Shown: positions 1 through 10,092, numbered from the stretch's first letter. The stretch: DNA of 64,000 nt from Alphaproteobacteria bacterium (GCA_025924715.1 JAICHV010000016.1:1-64000); one strand, 5' to 3'. Notes: generated by a model from the sequence alone, not told the origin. A program made the numbers and translations.

Positions 1-2
1 CC

Positions 3-2939
3 GCCGGTACCTGGAAAGACTTGACCGGCAACGTCAATCTGCTCGCCGCCAATCTCACCACCCAGGTGCGCGCCATCGCCGAAGTGGCCACCGCGGTGAC
101 CAAAGGCGACTTGACCCGGTCGATTCAGGTGGAAGCGAACGGCGAAGTGGCCGAGCTCAAAGACAACATCAACACCATGATCGGCAATCTGCGCCTGACC
201 ACCGAGCGCAACACCGAACAGGACTGGCTGAAGACCAATCTCGCCAAATTCACCAACATGTTGCAGGGCCAGCGCGACCTCAACACCGTCGGCCGCTTGC
301 TGCTGTCGGAGCTGACGCCGCTGGTGGGGGCGCAGATGGGCGTTATCTATCAGCGGGGCCTGGAAACGGATTCCGGCCTGCGTCTGATCGCCACCTATGC
401 CGATGATGCCGTCGATGGCCACCCCAAAAGCATCGCCATCGGCCAGGGCCTGGTCGGACAATGCGCCTTGGACAAGCAGCGGCTTTTGATCACCGATCTG
501 CGCGACCAGGTGGTACCGATCAACTCCGCTTTGCTGCGTGTCATTCCAAAAAATATCATCGTCCTGCCGGTGGTGTTCGAAGGTCAGATCAAGGCGGTGA
601 TCGAATTGTCCAGTCTGCGCAGCTTCAGCGAGCTGGAAATCGCCTTCCTCGATCAGCTCACCGCGGGCATCGGCATCGTGCTGAACTCGATCGAAGCGAC
701 GATGCAGACCGAAAGCCTGCTCACCCAGTCGCAGCAATTGGCGACCGAGCTTCAGGTTCAGCAAAAGGAATTGCAGCAGACCAACGAAAAGCTGGAACAG
801 AAGGCCCAGCAGCTCGCCGAACAGAATGTCGAGGTCGAGCGCAAGAACCAGGAAATCGAACAGGCGCGGCTCGCGCTGGAAGAAAAAGCCAGCGAATTGG
901 CGCTGACCTCCAAATACAAATCCGAATTCCTCGCCAATATGAGCCACGAGCTGCGCACCCCGCTCAACTCGATCCTGATCCTGGGCCAGCAGCTGGCGGA
1001 CAATCCGGAAGCCAATTTGACCCCCAAGCAGGTGGAATTCGCCCGCACCATTCACGGCGCCGGCAGCGACCTGCTCAACCTGATCAGCGACATTCTCGAC
1101 CTCTCCAAGATCGAATCCGGCACGGTGACGGTGGAGGCCGAGGAAATCGGCTTCTCCAATGTGATCGATGCGGTGGCGCGGCCCTTCCGCCATGAAGCGG
1201 AAACGCGGCAATTGTCGTTTGCGGTGGATATCGACGACCGGCTGGGCCGCACCCTCACCACCGACTCCAAGCGCCTGCAGCAGGTGCTCAAGAACCTGCT
1301 GTCCAACGCCTTCAAATTCACTGCCAGCGGCGGCATCAAACTATCGGCCTCGCTGGTCAGCGGCGGCTGGAGCGCGGGGCATCCGGTGCTGGATACGGCG
1401 CCCTCGGTGGTGGCGTTCGAGGTCTCCGATACCGGCATCGGCATTCCCCTGGAAAAACAGCGCATCATCTTCGAGGCGTTCCAGCAGGCCGACGCCTCCA
1501 CCAGCCGCAAATATGGCGGCACCGGGCTGGGCCTGGCCATCAGCCGCGAATTGTCGGGCCTCTTGGGCGGTGAAATCCAGCTGCGTTCGACGCCGGGCTC
1601 GGGCAGTACCTTCACGCTTTATCTGCCCACCCGCTATGTCGGCCCGATCGGCGGCATGCGCACGGCGCAGCCGCAGCCTTCCGTCCACAAGGCCTATTCG
1701 GTCGCCCAGACCCCCGAACGCGTGGTCGAACAGATTCCGGACGACCGCAATTCGCTGGAGCCGGGGGATTCGGTGCTGCTGGTGGTCGAGGACGATCCCC
1801 ATTACGCCCGCATCCTGCTGGACCTCGCCCATGACGAAGGCTTCAAGGTGCTGGTCGCCAATCGCGGCGACGAGGCGCTGGAATTGGCGCTGCAATACCG
1901 CCCCTCGGCGGTTTCGCTCGACGTCTTCCTGCCCGATATGCTGGGCTGGTCGGTGCTCAGCCAGCTCAAGCAAAATCCGCTGACCCGGCATATCCCGGTC
2001 CAGATGGTGACCTTGGACGAGGACCGCCAGCACGGCTTGGCGCGCGGCGCCTTCGCCTTTGTCTCCAAGCCGACCACGGCGGAAGGCGTGCAGGAGGCCC
2101 TGGCCCGCATCAAGCAATATGCCCAACCGCGGCGCCGGCGGCTCTTGATCGTCGAAGACAATCCGGCCGAGCAGATGAGCATCGCCGCCCTGTTGGGTCA
2201 TGACGATATCGAGATTTCGACTGTGGGCTCGGGCAAGGAGGCATTGGAGGCCCTGCGCCGCGAGACCCCCGATTGCGTCGTGCTGGACTTGCGCCTGCCC
2301 GATATGAGCGGCTTCGAGGTGCTCGACGAGATCCGCGCCGATACCAGCCTGCCGGATATTCCGGTGATCGTTTTCACCGGGCGCGAATTGTCGCCCGAGG
2401 AAGATGCCCAGCTTCACACCATGGCGCGCAGCATCGTGGTCAAGGGCGTGGAATCGCCCGAGCGCTTGCTCGACGAAACCGCCCTGTTCCTGCACCGGGT
2501 GATCACCGATCTGCCGCCCGACAAACAGCGCATGCTGGAACGGCTCAATTCCTCGGACGAGGATCTGGTCGGGCGCACCGTCTTGCTGGTGGACGACGAT
2601 CCGCGCAACATCTTCGCGCTTTCCAGCGCGCTGGAGCGGCGCGGCATGCATGTGCTGGCCGCCACCACCGGATTGGAGGCGATCGCGCTGGTGGAATCGA
2701 CGCCCGACCTTTCGATCGTCCTGATGGACATTATGATGCCGGAAATGGACGGCTATCAGACCATCGGGCTGATCCGGCAAAATCCCAAATTCCGCCGCCT
2801 GCCGATTATCGCCTTGACCGCCAAGGCGATGAAGGGCGACCGCGAGAAATGCCTGGAAGCGGGGGCCTCCGATTACCTCGCCAAGCCGGTCAACACCGAG
2901 CAGTTGTTGTCGGCCTTGCGCATGTGGCTGCATCGCTAG
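3..2939 (+). CDS. Hybrid sensor histidine kinase with HAMP, GAF and three receiver domains (5' partial)
   Basis: The frame is open to the window edge, so the true start and any membrane sensor lie upstream; the visible TTG at 21 is internal. Visible order, with residues counted from codon 21: HAMP repeat (about 1-60), GAF (about 70-230), a Gln/Glu-rich coiled coil (about 235-300), HisKA with SHELRTPLN (His codon 945-947), HATPase_c with DTGIGIP and GGTGLGL, then three receivers starting near residues 585, 706 and 853. The receivers carry candidate phospho-acceptor Asp in [18 protein letters not shown] and LMDIMMPEM. This is a hybrid kinase/phosphorelay protein. The next gene starts one base after its stop and also has receivers, so the two probably work together. 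The input signal is unknown. Confidence 0.9.
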   Translation, partial: AGTWKDLTGNVNLLAANLTTQVRAIAEVATAVTKGDLTRSIQVEANGEVAELKDNINTMIGNLRLTTERNTEQDWLKTNLAKFTNMLQGQRDLNTVGRLLLSELTPLVGAQMGVIYQRGLETDSGLRLIATYADDAVDGHPKSIAIGQGLVGQCALDKQRLLITDLRDQVVPINSALLRVIPKNIIVLPVVFEGQIKAVIELSSLRSFSELEIAFLDQLTAGIGIVLNSIEATMQTESLLTQSQQLATELQVQQKELQQTNEKLEQKAQQLAEQNVEVERKNQEIEQARLALEEKASELALTSKYKSEFLANMSHELRTPLNSILILGQQLADNPEANLTPKQVEFARTIHGAGSDLLNLISDILDLSKIESGTVTVEAEEIGFSNVIDAVARPFRHEAETRQLSFAVDIDDRLGRTLTTDSKRLQQVLKNLLSNAFKFTASGGIKLSASLVSGGWSAGHPVLDTAPSVVAFEVSDTGIGIPLEKQRIIFEAFQQADASTSRKYGGTGLGLAISRELSGLLGGEIQLRSTPGSGSTFTLYLPTRYVGPIGGMRTAQPQPSVHKAYSVAQTPERVVEQIPDDRNSLEPGDSVLLVVEDDPHYARILLDLAHDEGFKVLVANRGDEALELALQYRPSAVSLDVFLPDMLGWSVLSQLKQNPLTRHIPVQMVTLDEDRQHGLARGAFAFVSKPTTAEGVQEALARIKQYAQPRRRRLLIVEDNPAEQMSIAALLGHDDIEISTVGSGKEALEALRRETPDCVVLDLRLPDMSGFEVLDEIRADTSLPDIPVIVFTGRELSPEEDAQLHTMARSIVVKGVESPERLLDETALFLHRVITDLPPDKQRMLERLNSSDEDLVGRTVLLVDDDPRNIFALSSALERRGMHVLAATTGLEAIALVESTPDLSIVLMDIMMPEMDGYQTIGLIRQNPKFRRLPIIALTAKAMKGDREKCLEAGASDYLAKPVNTEQLLSALRMWLHR

Positions 2940-2940
2940 A

Positions 2941-4791
2941 ATGTCCGATCAGGTCAATATTCTTCTCGTCGACGACCAGCCGGGCAAACTGCTCAGCTAT
3001 GAAGTGATGCTGCGCGACTTGAACGAAAATCTGCTCAAGGCCAGCAACGCCAATGAAGCCTTGCAGGCGCTGCTCAAGCACGACGTGGCGGTGATCCTGA
3101 TCGATGTCTGCATGCCGGAACTGGACGGCTTCGAGCTGGCGGCGATGATCCGTCAGCACCCGCGCTACCAGAAGACCGCCCTGATCTTCATTTCGGCGAT
3201 CCATTTGTCGGAATCCGACTATCTGCGCGGCTACGATGCCGGGGCGGTGGATTATGTGCCTGTGCCGGTGGTGCCCGAATTGCTGCGGGCCAAGGTGCGG
3301 GTCTTTGCCGAGCTGTATCGCAAGACCAAGCAGCTCGAATCCCTCAACCGCGAGCTGGAGCAGCGGGTGGCCGAACGCACCGCGGCGCTGGAAACCGCCC
3401 ATGACCGGCTGCTGCAAAGCGAAGGGGCGCGCAGCCTGGCGCTGGCGGCGGGACAGATGGGCTCCTGGGAATTCGACGCGGCGGCCGACACCTGGAGCTG
3501 CGACGCCGGCCTGCGGCAAATCTTCGGGGTGGGAGAGGATTTCGTGCCCACCCATGAGGCGATCAAGCCGCGCATCCATGTGGAAGACTACCTACAGTTC
3601 AAAACCTCGATGAGCGCGCTTAGCGTCCAGAACACCACCTTCCAAAGCGAAATCCGGGTGGTGCGCGACGATGGAGAGATCCGCTGGTGCCTGGCGACTA
3701 CCGCCGCATCGATGAAGCCGGATGGCAGCCTGGAAGGCCTTAGTGGCGTGCTGGTGGACATTACCGGCCGCAAGGAAGCCGAGACCATGCAGATTTTGCT
3801 GGCCCGCGAAGTCGACCACCGTGCCCGCAACGCCCTGGGCGTGGTTCAAGCCATTGTCCGGCTCGCCCGCGCCGACACTATCGAAGGTTATATCCGCGCG
3901 GTGGATGGGCGCATTCAGGCGCTGGCCCATACCCATGAACTTCTCTCCAAATCCCGCTGGCAAGGCGCCGATATCGAGCGATTGATCTCCGAGGAGCTGG
4001 CGCCTTACCGCGAAACCAACGCGCGCAAGGTCACGCTGGAAGGCCCTTCGGTGATCCTGGCGCCGGAACGGGCCCAGGCGATCGGCATCGTGCTGCATGA
4101 ACTGGCCACCAATGCCGCCAAATATGGCGCGCTGTCCTGCGAAGAAGGACAACTGGATGTGCGCTGGACCAATGCCAAGGGCGTGCTGATCCTGAACTGG
4201 AAGGAGCTGGGCTGCAGCGGGATCGCCGCGCCCACCCGGCGCGGCTTCGGCACCAAGATCATCACCTCCAGCCTGCATCAGGGCAATGGCGGGGAGGCCC
4301 GCTTCGACTGGCAACCGACCGGCCTGCATTTCACCCTGACGCTCAACAGCGAGCGCAAGCAGGCTGCGTCAAAGCTCGCGCCCCCCGCCGCGACCGGGGT
4401 GCCCTCGGCGCCCAAGAGCAAGCGCGTGCTGGTGGTCGAGGATGAATCGCTGATCGGGATGCTGACCATGGATATGGTCAAGGAGCTGGGCTACGCCACT
4501 TTGGGTCCGCTGACCAATATCGCCGACGCGGCCGAGATCATCGAGCGGTCGCAGTTCGACATCGCGGTGATCGATCTCAATCTCAACGGCAAGCCGGCTT
4601 ATCCGCTGGCAGAGGCGCTCGACAACAAGGGTGTGCCTTTCGTCTTTGTCACCGGCTACGCCCCCGACAGCATCGATGAGCGCTTTTCCCATGTGCCGCT
4701 GATCCAAAAGCCGATCCCGCGCGAGGCGCTGGCAAAGGCCCTGCGCCAGCAGCTTGGCGCCCATCGCCGGGTCTCGGCAGCGACCGCGTAG
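2941..4791 (+). CDS. REC-PAS-HWE histidine kinase-REC signalling protein
   Basis: A 616-residue protein starting one base after the preceding kinase's stop, so it is almost certainly cotranscribed. An N-terminal receiver (about 5-120, Asp in LIDVCMPELDG) is followed by a coiled linker, a PAS domain (about 165-280), and an HWE/HisKA_2 region with the phospho-acceptor His in EVDHRARNALG. An ATPase domain (HELATNAAKYGAL) and a C-terminal receiver (about 490-605, Asp in AVIDLNLNG) complete it. HWE kinases of Alphaproteobacteria commonly feed the general stress response or light and envelope signalling. That this one acts on PhyR/EcfG is only an inference, helped by stress-type promoters elsewhere in the window. 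A receiver at both ends implies both input from the upstream hybrid kinase and an internal output or sink. Confidence 0.9.
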   Translation: MSDQVNILLVDDQPGKLLSYEVMLRDLNENLLKASNANEALQALLKHDVAVILIDVCMPELDGFELAAMIRQHPRYQKTALIFISAIHLSESDYLRGYDAGAVDYVPVPVVPELLRAKVRVFAELYRKTKQLESLNRELEQRVAERTAALETAHDRLLQSEGARSLALAAGQMGSWEFDAAADTWSCDAGLRQIFGVGEDFVPTHEAIKPRIHVEDYLQFKTSMSALSVQNTTFQSEIRVVRDDGEIRWCLATTAASMKPDGSLEGLSGVLVDITGRKEAETMQILLAREVDHRARNALGVVQAIVRLARADTIEGYIRAVDGRIQALAHTHELLSKSRWQGADIERLISEELAPYRETNARKVTLEGPSVILAPERAQAIGIVLHELATNAAKYGALSCEEGQLDVRWTNAKGVLILNWKELGCSGIAAPTRRGFGTKIITSSLHQGNGGEARFDWQPTGLHFTLTLNSERKQAASKLAPPAATGVPSAPKSKRVLVVEDESLIGMLTMDMVKELGYATLGPLTNIADAAEIIERSQFDIAVIDLNLNGKPAYPLAEALDNKGVPFVFVTGYAPDSIDERFSHVPLIQKPIPREALAKALRQQLGAHRRVSAATA

Positions 4792-4799
4792 AGATCGCG

Positions 4800-5456
4800 T
4801 TATTCGCCGGCCAGCGGCTGAAACGCCGCCGGCGCCGAAAGCCAGCTCGGCGCCGCGTGAAGGGGAAAGCCTGCCGGCGCGGCCCGGGCGTCGTCCCGGA
4901 TCAGGCGTATGCCGGCGGACAGAACCTTGTGAAAATCGCCGCTGGAAATTTTTCCCGCCAGGTAAAGCCCCGCCACGCCGTGCAGGCCGGTCCATAGCAT
5001 CAGGCCCAATTCCTCGGGATCGCCGCCCAGCAATCCGCGCGCCCCAAGCGTGCCGGCATAACCGACCAAGATAGCGCGCAGGCGCTGTTCCTGGACGGCG
5101 GCCGCGCCCTGGCTCGGCGGCTGGGCGAGATCGAACATCAGGCGATATTGAATCTGCTCCTGCACCGCGAACTGGGCATAGGCGTGGATCAGGGTGGTCA
5201 TATCGGCGTCTTCACCCGCTAGCGCATCCTCCAGCCAATCGGCCAGACGGGCAAAAGCGCGGCTGCGCACTTCGGTGAGGATCGCATTCTTGTCTTCGAA
5301 ATAACGGTAGGGCGTCATGGCGCTGACCCCCAGCCGCTTGGCCAGTTCGCGCATGTTGAAGCCCTCATGCCCCAATTCCGCGAAAAGTCTTGCCGCCACG
5401 TCACAGAGACGGCTGCGGAATTCGGCGATATCGCCAGGTGTCAGAATGCGCGGCAT
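4800..5456 (-). CDS. TetR/AcrR family transcriptional regulator
   Basis: A 218-residue protein with an N-terminal TetR helix-turn-helix (about 10-57; VSAMTPYRYFEDKNAIL is the recognition-helix region) and a variable helical ligand domain with a TetR_C-like Trp-rich segment. The ATG at 5456 is preceded by GGGAGGAG, a good ribosome site. It lies on the same strand as, and 117 bp downstream of, the DUF1302 gene, and converges with the HWE kinase operon (8 bp between stops). A nested inverted repeat at 5474-5513 just upstream could be its operator. It most likely represses itself and the neighbouring DUF1302/DUF1329 genes; the ligand is unknown. Confidence 0.88.
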   Translation of the reverse strand: MPRILTPGDIAEFRSRLCDVAARLFAELGHEGFNMRELAKRLGVSAMTPYRYFEDKNAILTEVRSRAFARLADWLEDALAGEDADMTTLIHAYAQFAVQEQIQYRLMFDLAQPPSQGAAAVQEQRLRAILVGYAGTLGARGLLGGDPEELGLMLWTGLHGVAGLYLAGKISSGDFHKVLSAGIRLIRDDARAAPAGFPLHAAPSWLSAPAAFQPLAGE

Positions 5457-5473
5457 GGCTCCTCCCGATCAGG

Positions 5474-5513
5474 GGAGCGCGGGACCGGCAAACGGCTTGC
5501 CGAAAAGCGCTCC
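5474..5513. promoter_or_regulatory. Nested inverted repeat upstream of the TetR gene
   Basis: Two nested palindromes are seen. The outer arms are GGAGCGC (5474-5480) and GCGCTCC (5507-5513). The inner arms are CGGCAA (5486-5491) and TTGCCG (5497-5502), with a 5-bp spacer. The element ends 18 bp before the tetR start codon. No T-tract follows on either strand, so a terminator is unlikely. It fits a dyad operator for the TetR protein or a structured leader; which one cannot be told from sequence. Confidence 0.4.
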
Positions 5514-5573
5514 ACAAACCCATGACGGGAGGGGCGGGCGGGTTATTCCAGACCGGCGTAAATTATTCGCCGC

Positions 5574-7148
5574 TCAAAAAGCCCGTTCCAGGTTGAGCAT
5601 CAGGAAATCCCGGTCGGCCAGGCTCTGGCGGTAGGCCACCCCAGTATAGGCGGTCCAGGTGAGCTCCGCCTTCCACACCGCGCGATACGTGCCTTCGACG
5701 CCGATCTCGTAATCGCCGGTGCCTGCGTTTTCGGAATAATCGGTGCTGGAGCGGCCCGTCAGATGATAACCCGCGCTGATAATGGGGGAGAGATCCAGAT
5801 TGGGCAGGACCTGGAAATAATGCGGTTCGACCAGCAGGCGGGCGCTTGCGGCGAACCGCCTGCGCGCGCTGTTGAAGGCCGCGGCGTTGCTGGTGATCGC
5901 CAGCCGGTTGTTGCCCGCCAATTCCAAGGCGATATCGGCGCTGTCCCATAGCGCGGCGGGCGACAGCGTCGCGGCGAAGGACATCTGCCCGTGCAGCGTA
6001 TCGCCCTCCGCATAACCCAAGTTGCGCAACGGCGTGGGAAAGGTCAGGGAGACCGGCTGCGTGCTCACCAGGGGCATCTGCCGGCGCAGCGAGATTTCTC
6101 CGGCAACCGTGCCTCCATCCAGGTAAGTGCTGAAGCTGGCGCCATAGAGACTGGTCCCGCTGGGATAGATGGCGTGATAGGTGCCGGCATAACCAGTGAC
6201 ATCCGGCGTTACCGCGCTGACCTTGAGCACCGGATATTTGGCGTTGTAACGCAGCGCATAAAACCCCAGATCGACATCGGCGATCCGGCTGTGCAGCGCA
6301 AACCCGAATTGTCCGCCGGACGACGGCCCGTGGTCGGGTTGACGCAGCAGGAATTGGCCCTGGGTGAGAAAGGCGCGCTGCGCACCGGCGCCCAGGGTGT
6401 CGTTGTCGCTGAAATAACTGCCCATGCCCGGCAGTCGGGAGGGGCGGGCTTCGAGTTGATAATAGGCGGCCAGCGACAGATTTTCGCTGGGCTGCAGGCT
6501 CAGGGAAAGCTGGTTGACCGGAAGGAAGACGTCCTTGGAATAGCCTTCCGGCGTGGTGGTGTTTTTGATGTAGTCCACCGGCGCCTGCGCCGCGGCAATG
6601 CCATTGGCGGCGAAGAACAGGCTTTCCCCCCATAACAGGGTTTGACGGCCGAGCCGCAGCGACAGCGGCATTTCACCCAGCGTGAGGTTGGCATAAATGA
6701 AGCTGTCGCCGATATCGAGATGCTGACCGTTCAAAGCGCGCACGGCGGTGGGAAAGCGGCTGCTCGGTACCGACAAGGCGTTATAGGTGGCGGGGGAGGT
6801 GTTGTCGGTGCGGGTCTGGTAGACGGCGTCGTACCAGCCTTCCAGGCTGAATTGCAGGCCAAAGGAATCTCCCGTCACATCCAGGACGGAGGTAAGGTCC
6901 AGCCGGTTGGTCATCAGGCCGCCCGCAAAATTGCGGTCGCCATCGTCGCTATTGGGATAGGCCAGAATGATGGGATCGGCGCGCCCCAGTCTTATTCCCG
7001 CGCTGTAACGCAGATCATTGTCCCAGGTGACGGAATAACCATCCACCGAGCCGAGCTCCGCCGCCAGAAGGGGAAGCGGCGCCGCCGTCCAGGCCAGCAG
7101 GGCGGCGACGCAAAACCCGCGCCTGCCGATTGGACATCGCAGGACCAT
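5574..7148 (-). CDS. DUF1302 family outer-membrane protein
   Basis: A 524-residue protein from the ATG at 7148. The frame is open to 7229, but that longer form would bury the signal peptide and overlap the divergent gene. The N-terminus has basic residues, a hydrophobic stretch (FCVAALLAWTAAPLPLLAAE) and a likely cleavage after LLAA. The mature part is rich in alternating aromatic/polar strands (SYFSDND, GYHLTGRSS) and ends in a C-terminal Phe (LERAF), as outer-membrane beta-barrels do. It matches the DUF1302 family, which usually sits beside DUF1329, as it does here in a divergent arrangement. A role in envelope passage or handling of hydrophobic compounds is likely but unproven. No strong ribosome site is visible. 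Confidence 0.8.
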   Translation of the reverse strand: MVLRCPIGRRGFCVAALLAWTAAPLPLLAAELGSVDGYSVTWDNDLRYSAGIRLGRADPIILAYPNSDDGDRNFAGGLMTNRLDLTSVLDVTGDSFGLQFSLEGWYDAVYQTRTDNTSPATYNALSVPSSRFPTAVRALNGQHLDIGDSFIYANLTLGEMPLSLRLGRQTLLWGESLFFAANGIAAAQAPVDYIKNTTTPEGYSKDVFLPVNQLSLSLQPSENLSLAAYYQLEARPSRLPGMGSYFSDNDTLGAGAQRAFLTQGQFLLRQPDHGPSSGGQFGFALHSRIADVDLGFYALRYNAKYPVLKVSAVTPDVTGYAGTYHAIYPSGTSLYGASFSTYLDGGTVAGEISLRRQMPLVSTQPVSLTFPTPLRNLGYAEGDTLHGQMSFAATLSPAALWDSADIALELAGNNRLAITSNAAAFNSARRRFAASARLLVEPHYFQVLPNLDLSPIISAGYHLTGRSSTDYSENAGTGDYEIGVEGTYRAVWKAELTWTAYTGVAYRQSLADRDFLMLNLERAF

Positions 7149-7198
7149 CAAGGGTTGCCACGAAGCGGAGAAAAATACATTATTCGTTGTCCTACCAC

Positions 7199-8620
7199 AT
7201 GATACGCAACGGCGCGACACCGGTGACAAGTTCCTGTTTGCTTTGGACTTGCGTATCGCGGCGCTGGAGCTTTCGGATCACGCTCGCGATTGGCGCGGCG
7301 CTGTGCGGCGCCGGCGCCATGGCGGCGGTATCGGAACGCGAGGCGGCCGCGCTGAAGGCAGAGCTAACGCCGGTCGGCGCGATCCGGGCCGGCAATGAGG
7401 CCGGCACCATTCCCGCCTGGACGGGCGGTTATCGTACGGCCCCGCCGGGCTACGTCGAGGGGGCGCCGCGCCCCGATCCTTTTGCCGGCGACAAGGTGCT
7501 GTTTTCCATCACCGCCAGGAATTACCGCGACTATGCCGACAAGCTGCCGGAGGGCGCCCGACAATTGTTCGCGAAATATCCGGACTACCGGATGGATATC
7601 TATCCCAGCCGCCGCAGCGCCGCCGCGCCCGATTGGGTTTATGACAATATCGCCCGCAATGCCGTCACTGCCCATGCCGCGCCCGAAGGCATTGTTCATG
7701 GCGTGGCGGGCGCGGTGGGCGGCATTCCCTTCCCCATTCCCAAGGACGGCTTCGAGGCGATGTGGAATCACCTCTTGGCGTTCTGGGGACCGGCGCGGGA
7801 ATTGAATGTGGGGACCTATGTGGTCTCGGCGGACGGCACCATCGACAAGACCACGACCTATCGGGAAATAGCCGATTTTCCTTATTATTTCCGGGGCGCC
7901 ACGCCGGATTCCTTTGGCGGCTATTACTTCAAGACCGTGCATCTGGCGGTGGCGCCGGCGATCAAGGCAGGGCAGGGCTATCTGAACTGGCAGCCCATCA
8001 ACACCACGCGTTATCCCTTTGCCGCCTGGCGGCTGTTGCCGGGCGAACATCGGGTGCGCAAGGCGCCGTCGATCTCCTATGACGTGCCCGATCCCGACGC
8101 GGCGGGTTTTGTCAGCATGGATGAATATTATCTCTTTTACGGCGGCCTGGATCACTACGACTTCAAGCTCTTGGGCAAGAAAGAGATGTATGTGCCCTAC
8201 AACAACAACCGGCTTTATCTTCAGCCGGCGCGTGCGGTGCTGGGGCCGTCCCATGCCAATCCCGACAGCCTGCGCTATGAATTGCACCGGGTTTGGGTGG
8301 TCGAAGGCAGGCTGGCCAATGGCCAGCATGACATCGTTTCGCGTCGCCGGCTTTATCTGGATGAGGACAGTTGGTTCGCGCTGTACAGCGATTCCTGGGA
8401 CGAGCAAGGACGGCTGTGGAAATTCGGCCAGGGCACCATGTATCTCATGCCCGAAATCCCCGCGATCATCCTGGGCAGCCAGTTCGTTTATGACCTGCAA
8501 CTGGGCGGCTATGTGTATGGCTTCGCCTTCAATGGCGAGGCATCGGCCTATAAGGTGACAGCGCCCCATCCTGCCACCTTGTTCACCCCGGATTCGCTCT
8601 CGGCCCGGTCGGTGCGCTAG
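7199..8620 (+). CDS. DUF1329 family exported protein (LolA-like fold)
   Basis: A 473-residue protein of the DUF1329 family. The ATG at 7199 gives a long basic N-region followed by a hydrophobic signal segment (ITLAIGAALCGAGAMAA) with a cleavage site near AMA-AV; a TTG at 7130 is possible but would overlap the divergent DUF1302 gene. Family-typical features include GNEAGTIPAWTGG near the mature N-terminus, a Tyr/Trp-rich centre, and YLFYGGLDHYDFKLLGKKEM. DUF1329 proteins are periplasmic or outer-membrane associated and co-occur with DUF1302 proteins, sometimes near genes for hydrophobic substrate use. The two genes share about 50 bp of divergent promoter region. The exact substrate is unknown. 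Confidence 0.82.
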   Translation: MIRNGATPVTSSCLLWTCVSRRWSFRITLAIGAALCGAGAMAAVSEREAAALKAELTPVGAIRAGNEAGTIPAWTGGYRTAPPGYVEGAPRPDPFAGDKVLFSITARNYRDYADKLPEGARQLFAKYPDYRMDIYPSRRSAAAPDWVYDNIARNAVTAHAAPEGIVHGVAGAVGGIPFPIPKDGFEAMWNHLLAFWGPARELNVGTYVVSADGTIDKTTTYREIADFPYYFRGATPDSFGGYYFKTVHLAVAPAIKAGQGYLNWQPINTTRYPFAAWRLLPGEHRVRKAPSISYDVPDPDAAGFVSMDEYYLFYGGLDHYDFKLLGKKEMYVPYNNNRLYLQPARAVLGPSHANPDSLRYELHRVWVVEGRLANGQHDIVSRRRLYLDEDSWFALYSDSWDEQGRLWKFGQGTMYLMPEIPAIILGSQFVYDLQLGGYVYGFAFNGEASAYKVTAPHPATLFTPDSLSARSVR

Positions 8621-8703
8621 TTTTTATTGGTCGCGCGGCCCACGCAAAACCGCTGCGCCGGCTTTGCTGGCTCCGCACTTTTGCTGGCCGGCGCTCCGTC
8701 GAT

Positions 8704-9432
8704 TTACAGCGTAAGACCTGTATAGGCCAGGCTGGCCAGCCGCTGCATGGACGCGGTCGAGACGTCGCCGGCCATCACCAGGCTTAGCTGGTCGTCCTGC
8801 CAGATGCAGACCCTGAGGCCGGCGCGCTCGAACTGGTCGAAACGGGCCGTCCCGTCCGAGCGGTGCAGATACAGGGTGAACAGACGCTGCTGGGGACCCA
8901 GATAGGACAATTGGGCGGCGCCGGGATAAAGACGCACGGCGCTGAGCCGGTAGCCCATCCGGCTGAGATCGGGCACTTTCAGCTTCAGGGCGACGGCGCG
9001 GCTGATGGCCTGCGCGGTGCGGGCATCGTCCCGGCCGGCCACGGCAATCGTCTGGCCATCCCCGCTTTGGCGGGCGCCCAGCGCGGTCTGCACGATTTCG
9101 CCGGAAACCGGCACCATGGCGCGGTAGGCGAGGCCAAGTCCCAGCCCCAGCACCAGGACCGCGGCAATGCTGCCCACCAGGCGCCAGGTCAGCACGGGCT
9201 TGGGTTTGGGCTGCCGGGCCATCGCCAGCCAATGTGCCGGCAGCGGTTTGTCGGCCAGCGGGCCATAGACGGTTTTGAGCATCTGCTTGTCGGCGCGGAA
9301 GCCGGCCAGCTTGCCGGCCAGCGCCGGATCGGCGGCAATCTGCCGTTCCACGTCACCGGCCCGGTCAGCCGGCAGGGCGCCGTCCAGATAGGCGTGCAGC
9401 TCGTTCTCGTCGATGAGGCTTTTCGGGCTCAT
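8704..9432 (-). CDS. Transmembrane anti-sigma factor for the adjacent ECF sigma factor
   Basis: A 242-residue protein whose ATG overlaps the sigma-factor stop by four bases (ATGA at 9429-9432). The N-terminal 70 residues are a helical anti-sigma domain beginning ENELHAYLDGALP. A single membrane helix follows (about 85-106, SIAAVLVLGLGLGLAYRA), then an extracytoplasmic region of about 130 residues. The H-x3-C-x2-C zinc site found in many anti-sigma domains is absent. By family logic it holds the sigma factor at the membrane until a periplasmic signal, probably through proteolysis, releases it. Gene order and coupling with the sigma gene make the pairing secure; the signal is unknown. Confidence 0.85.
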   Translation of the reverse strand: MSPKSLIDENELHAYLDGALPADRAGDVERQIAADPALAGKLAGFRADKQMLKTVYGPLADKPLPAHWLAMARQPKPKPVLTWRLVGSIAAVLVLGLGLGLAYRAMVPVSGEIVQTALGARQSGDGQTIAVAGRDDARTAQAISRAVALKLKVPDLSRMGYRLSAVRLYPGAAQLSYLGPQQRLFTLYLHRSDGTARFDQFERAGLRVCIWQDDQLSLVMAGDVSTASMQRLASLAYTGLTL

Positions 9433-9962
9433 GTCGGCCCTTTAAACGTGCTGGACGGGTTATCGATCTGGGCCGGGTTCTCCATAAAGCCGCGAAGATT
9501 CTCGCGCGCCCGCGCCAGCCGGGACATCACCGTGCCGATCGGCACGCCCAGCTCTTCGGCGATCTCCCGGTAGGACAGATCCTCCAGCCCCACCAGCAGC
9601 AGGATCCGGCGGTGCTCCACATTCAAGGCATTCATCGCGCGCAGGAAATCCCGCCCGCCGCCGCCGTCGGCGGCCGGAATGCTGAGATCGGGATGGTCGG
9701 CCAGGTCCATGATGTCCTGCTGGGTGCCTCTGCCGCGATTGCGGCGAATATCGTCGATATACAGATTGTGCAAAATGCGCCGCAGCCACCTCGGCAAAAG
9801 CTCCAATTCCCGCAATTGTTCCGACTGGCGAAGCGCTTTCTCGATTGTATCTTGTACCAGATCATCCGCGAAGGCCGCGTTACCGGCCAGCGCGATGGCG
9901 TAACGCCTTAGCTGCGGCAATTGCGCGACAAGCGCATTCACGAACTCCTTTTGGCTGGTCAT
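9429..9962 (-). CDS. ECF-type RNA polymerase sigma factor
   Basis: A 177-residue ECF sigma factor. Region 2 spans about 8-75 (FADDLVQDTIEKALR, then LPRWLRRILHNLYIDDIRR). A linker follows, and region 4 spans about 110-160 (LNVEHRRILLLVGLEDLSYREIAEELG then PIGTVMSRLARAR) carrying the helix-turn-helix. It directs polymerase to GGAA-type promoters and is cotranscribed with its anti-sigma factor. A GGAAT-N17-CGTC sequence upstream on the same strand (10093-10118) would allow autoregulation, and a similar sequence faces the exporter gene at 10252. A 289-bp region separates it from that gene. The target stress is not evident. Confidence 0.92.
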   Translation of the reverse strand: MTSQKEFVNALVAQLPQLRRYAIALAGNAAFADDLVQDTIEKALRQSEQLRELELLPRWLRRILHNLYIDDIRRNRGRGTQQDIMDLADHPDLSIPAADGGGGRDFLRAMNALNVEHRRILLLVGLEDLSYREIAEELGVPIGTVMSRLARARENLRGFMENPAQIDNPSSTFKGPT

Positions 9963-10092
9963 GATGATCGGTCGAAGGATGCCTATCGTGTTTGCAACTT
10001 ATAGCACGCCAGTTCACCAGGTGCCGTGTCCGCGAGCGGGCTTTCTCCTTTCGGCGTAAATGTTTAATGCGGTATCCGTCGCCTGTATCGAG

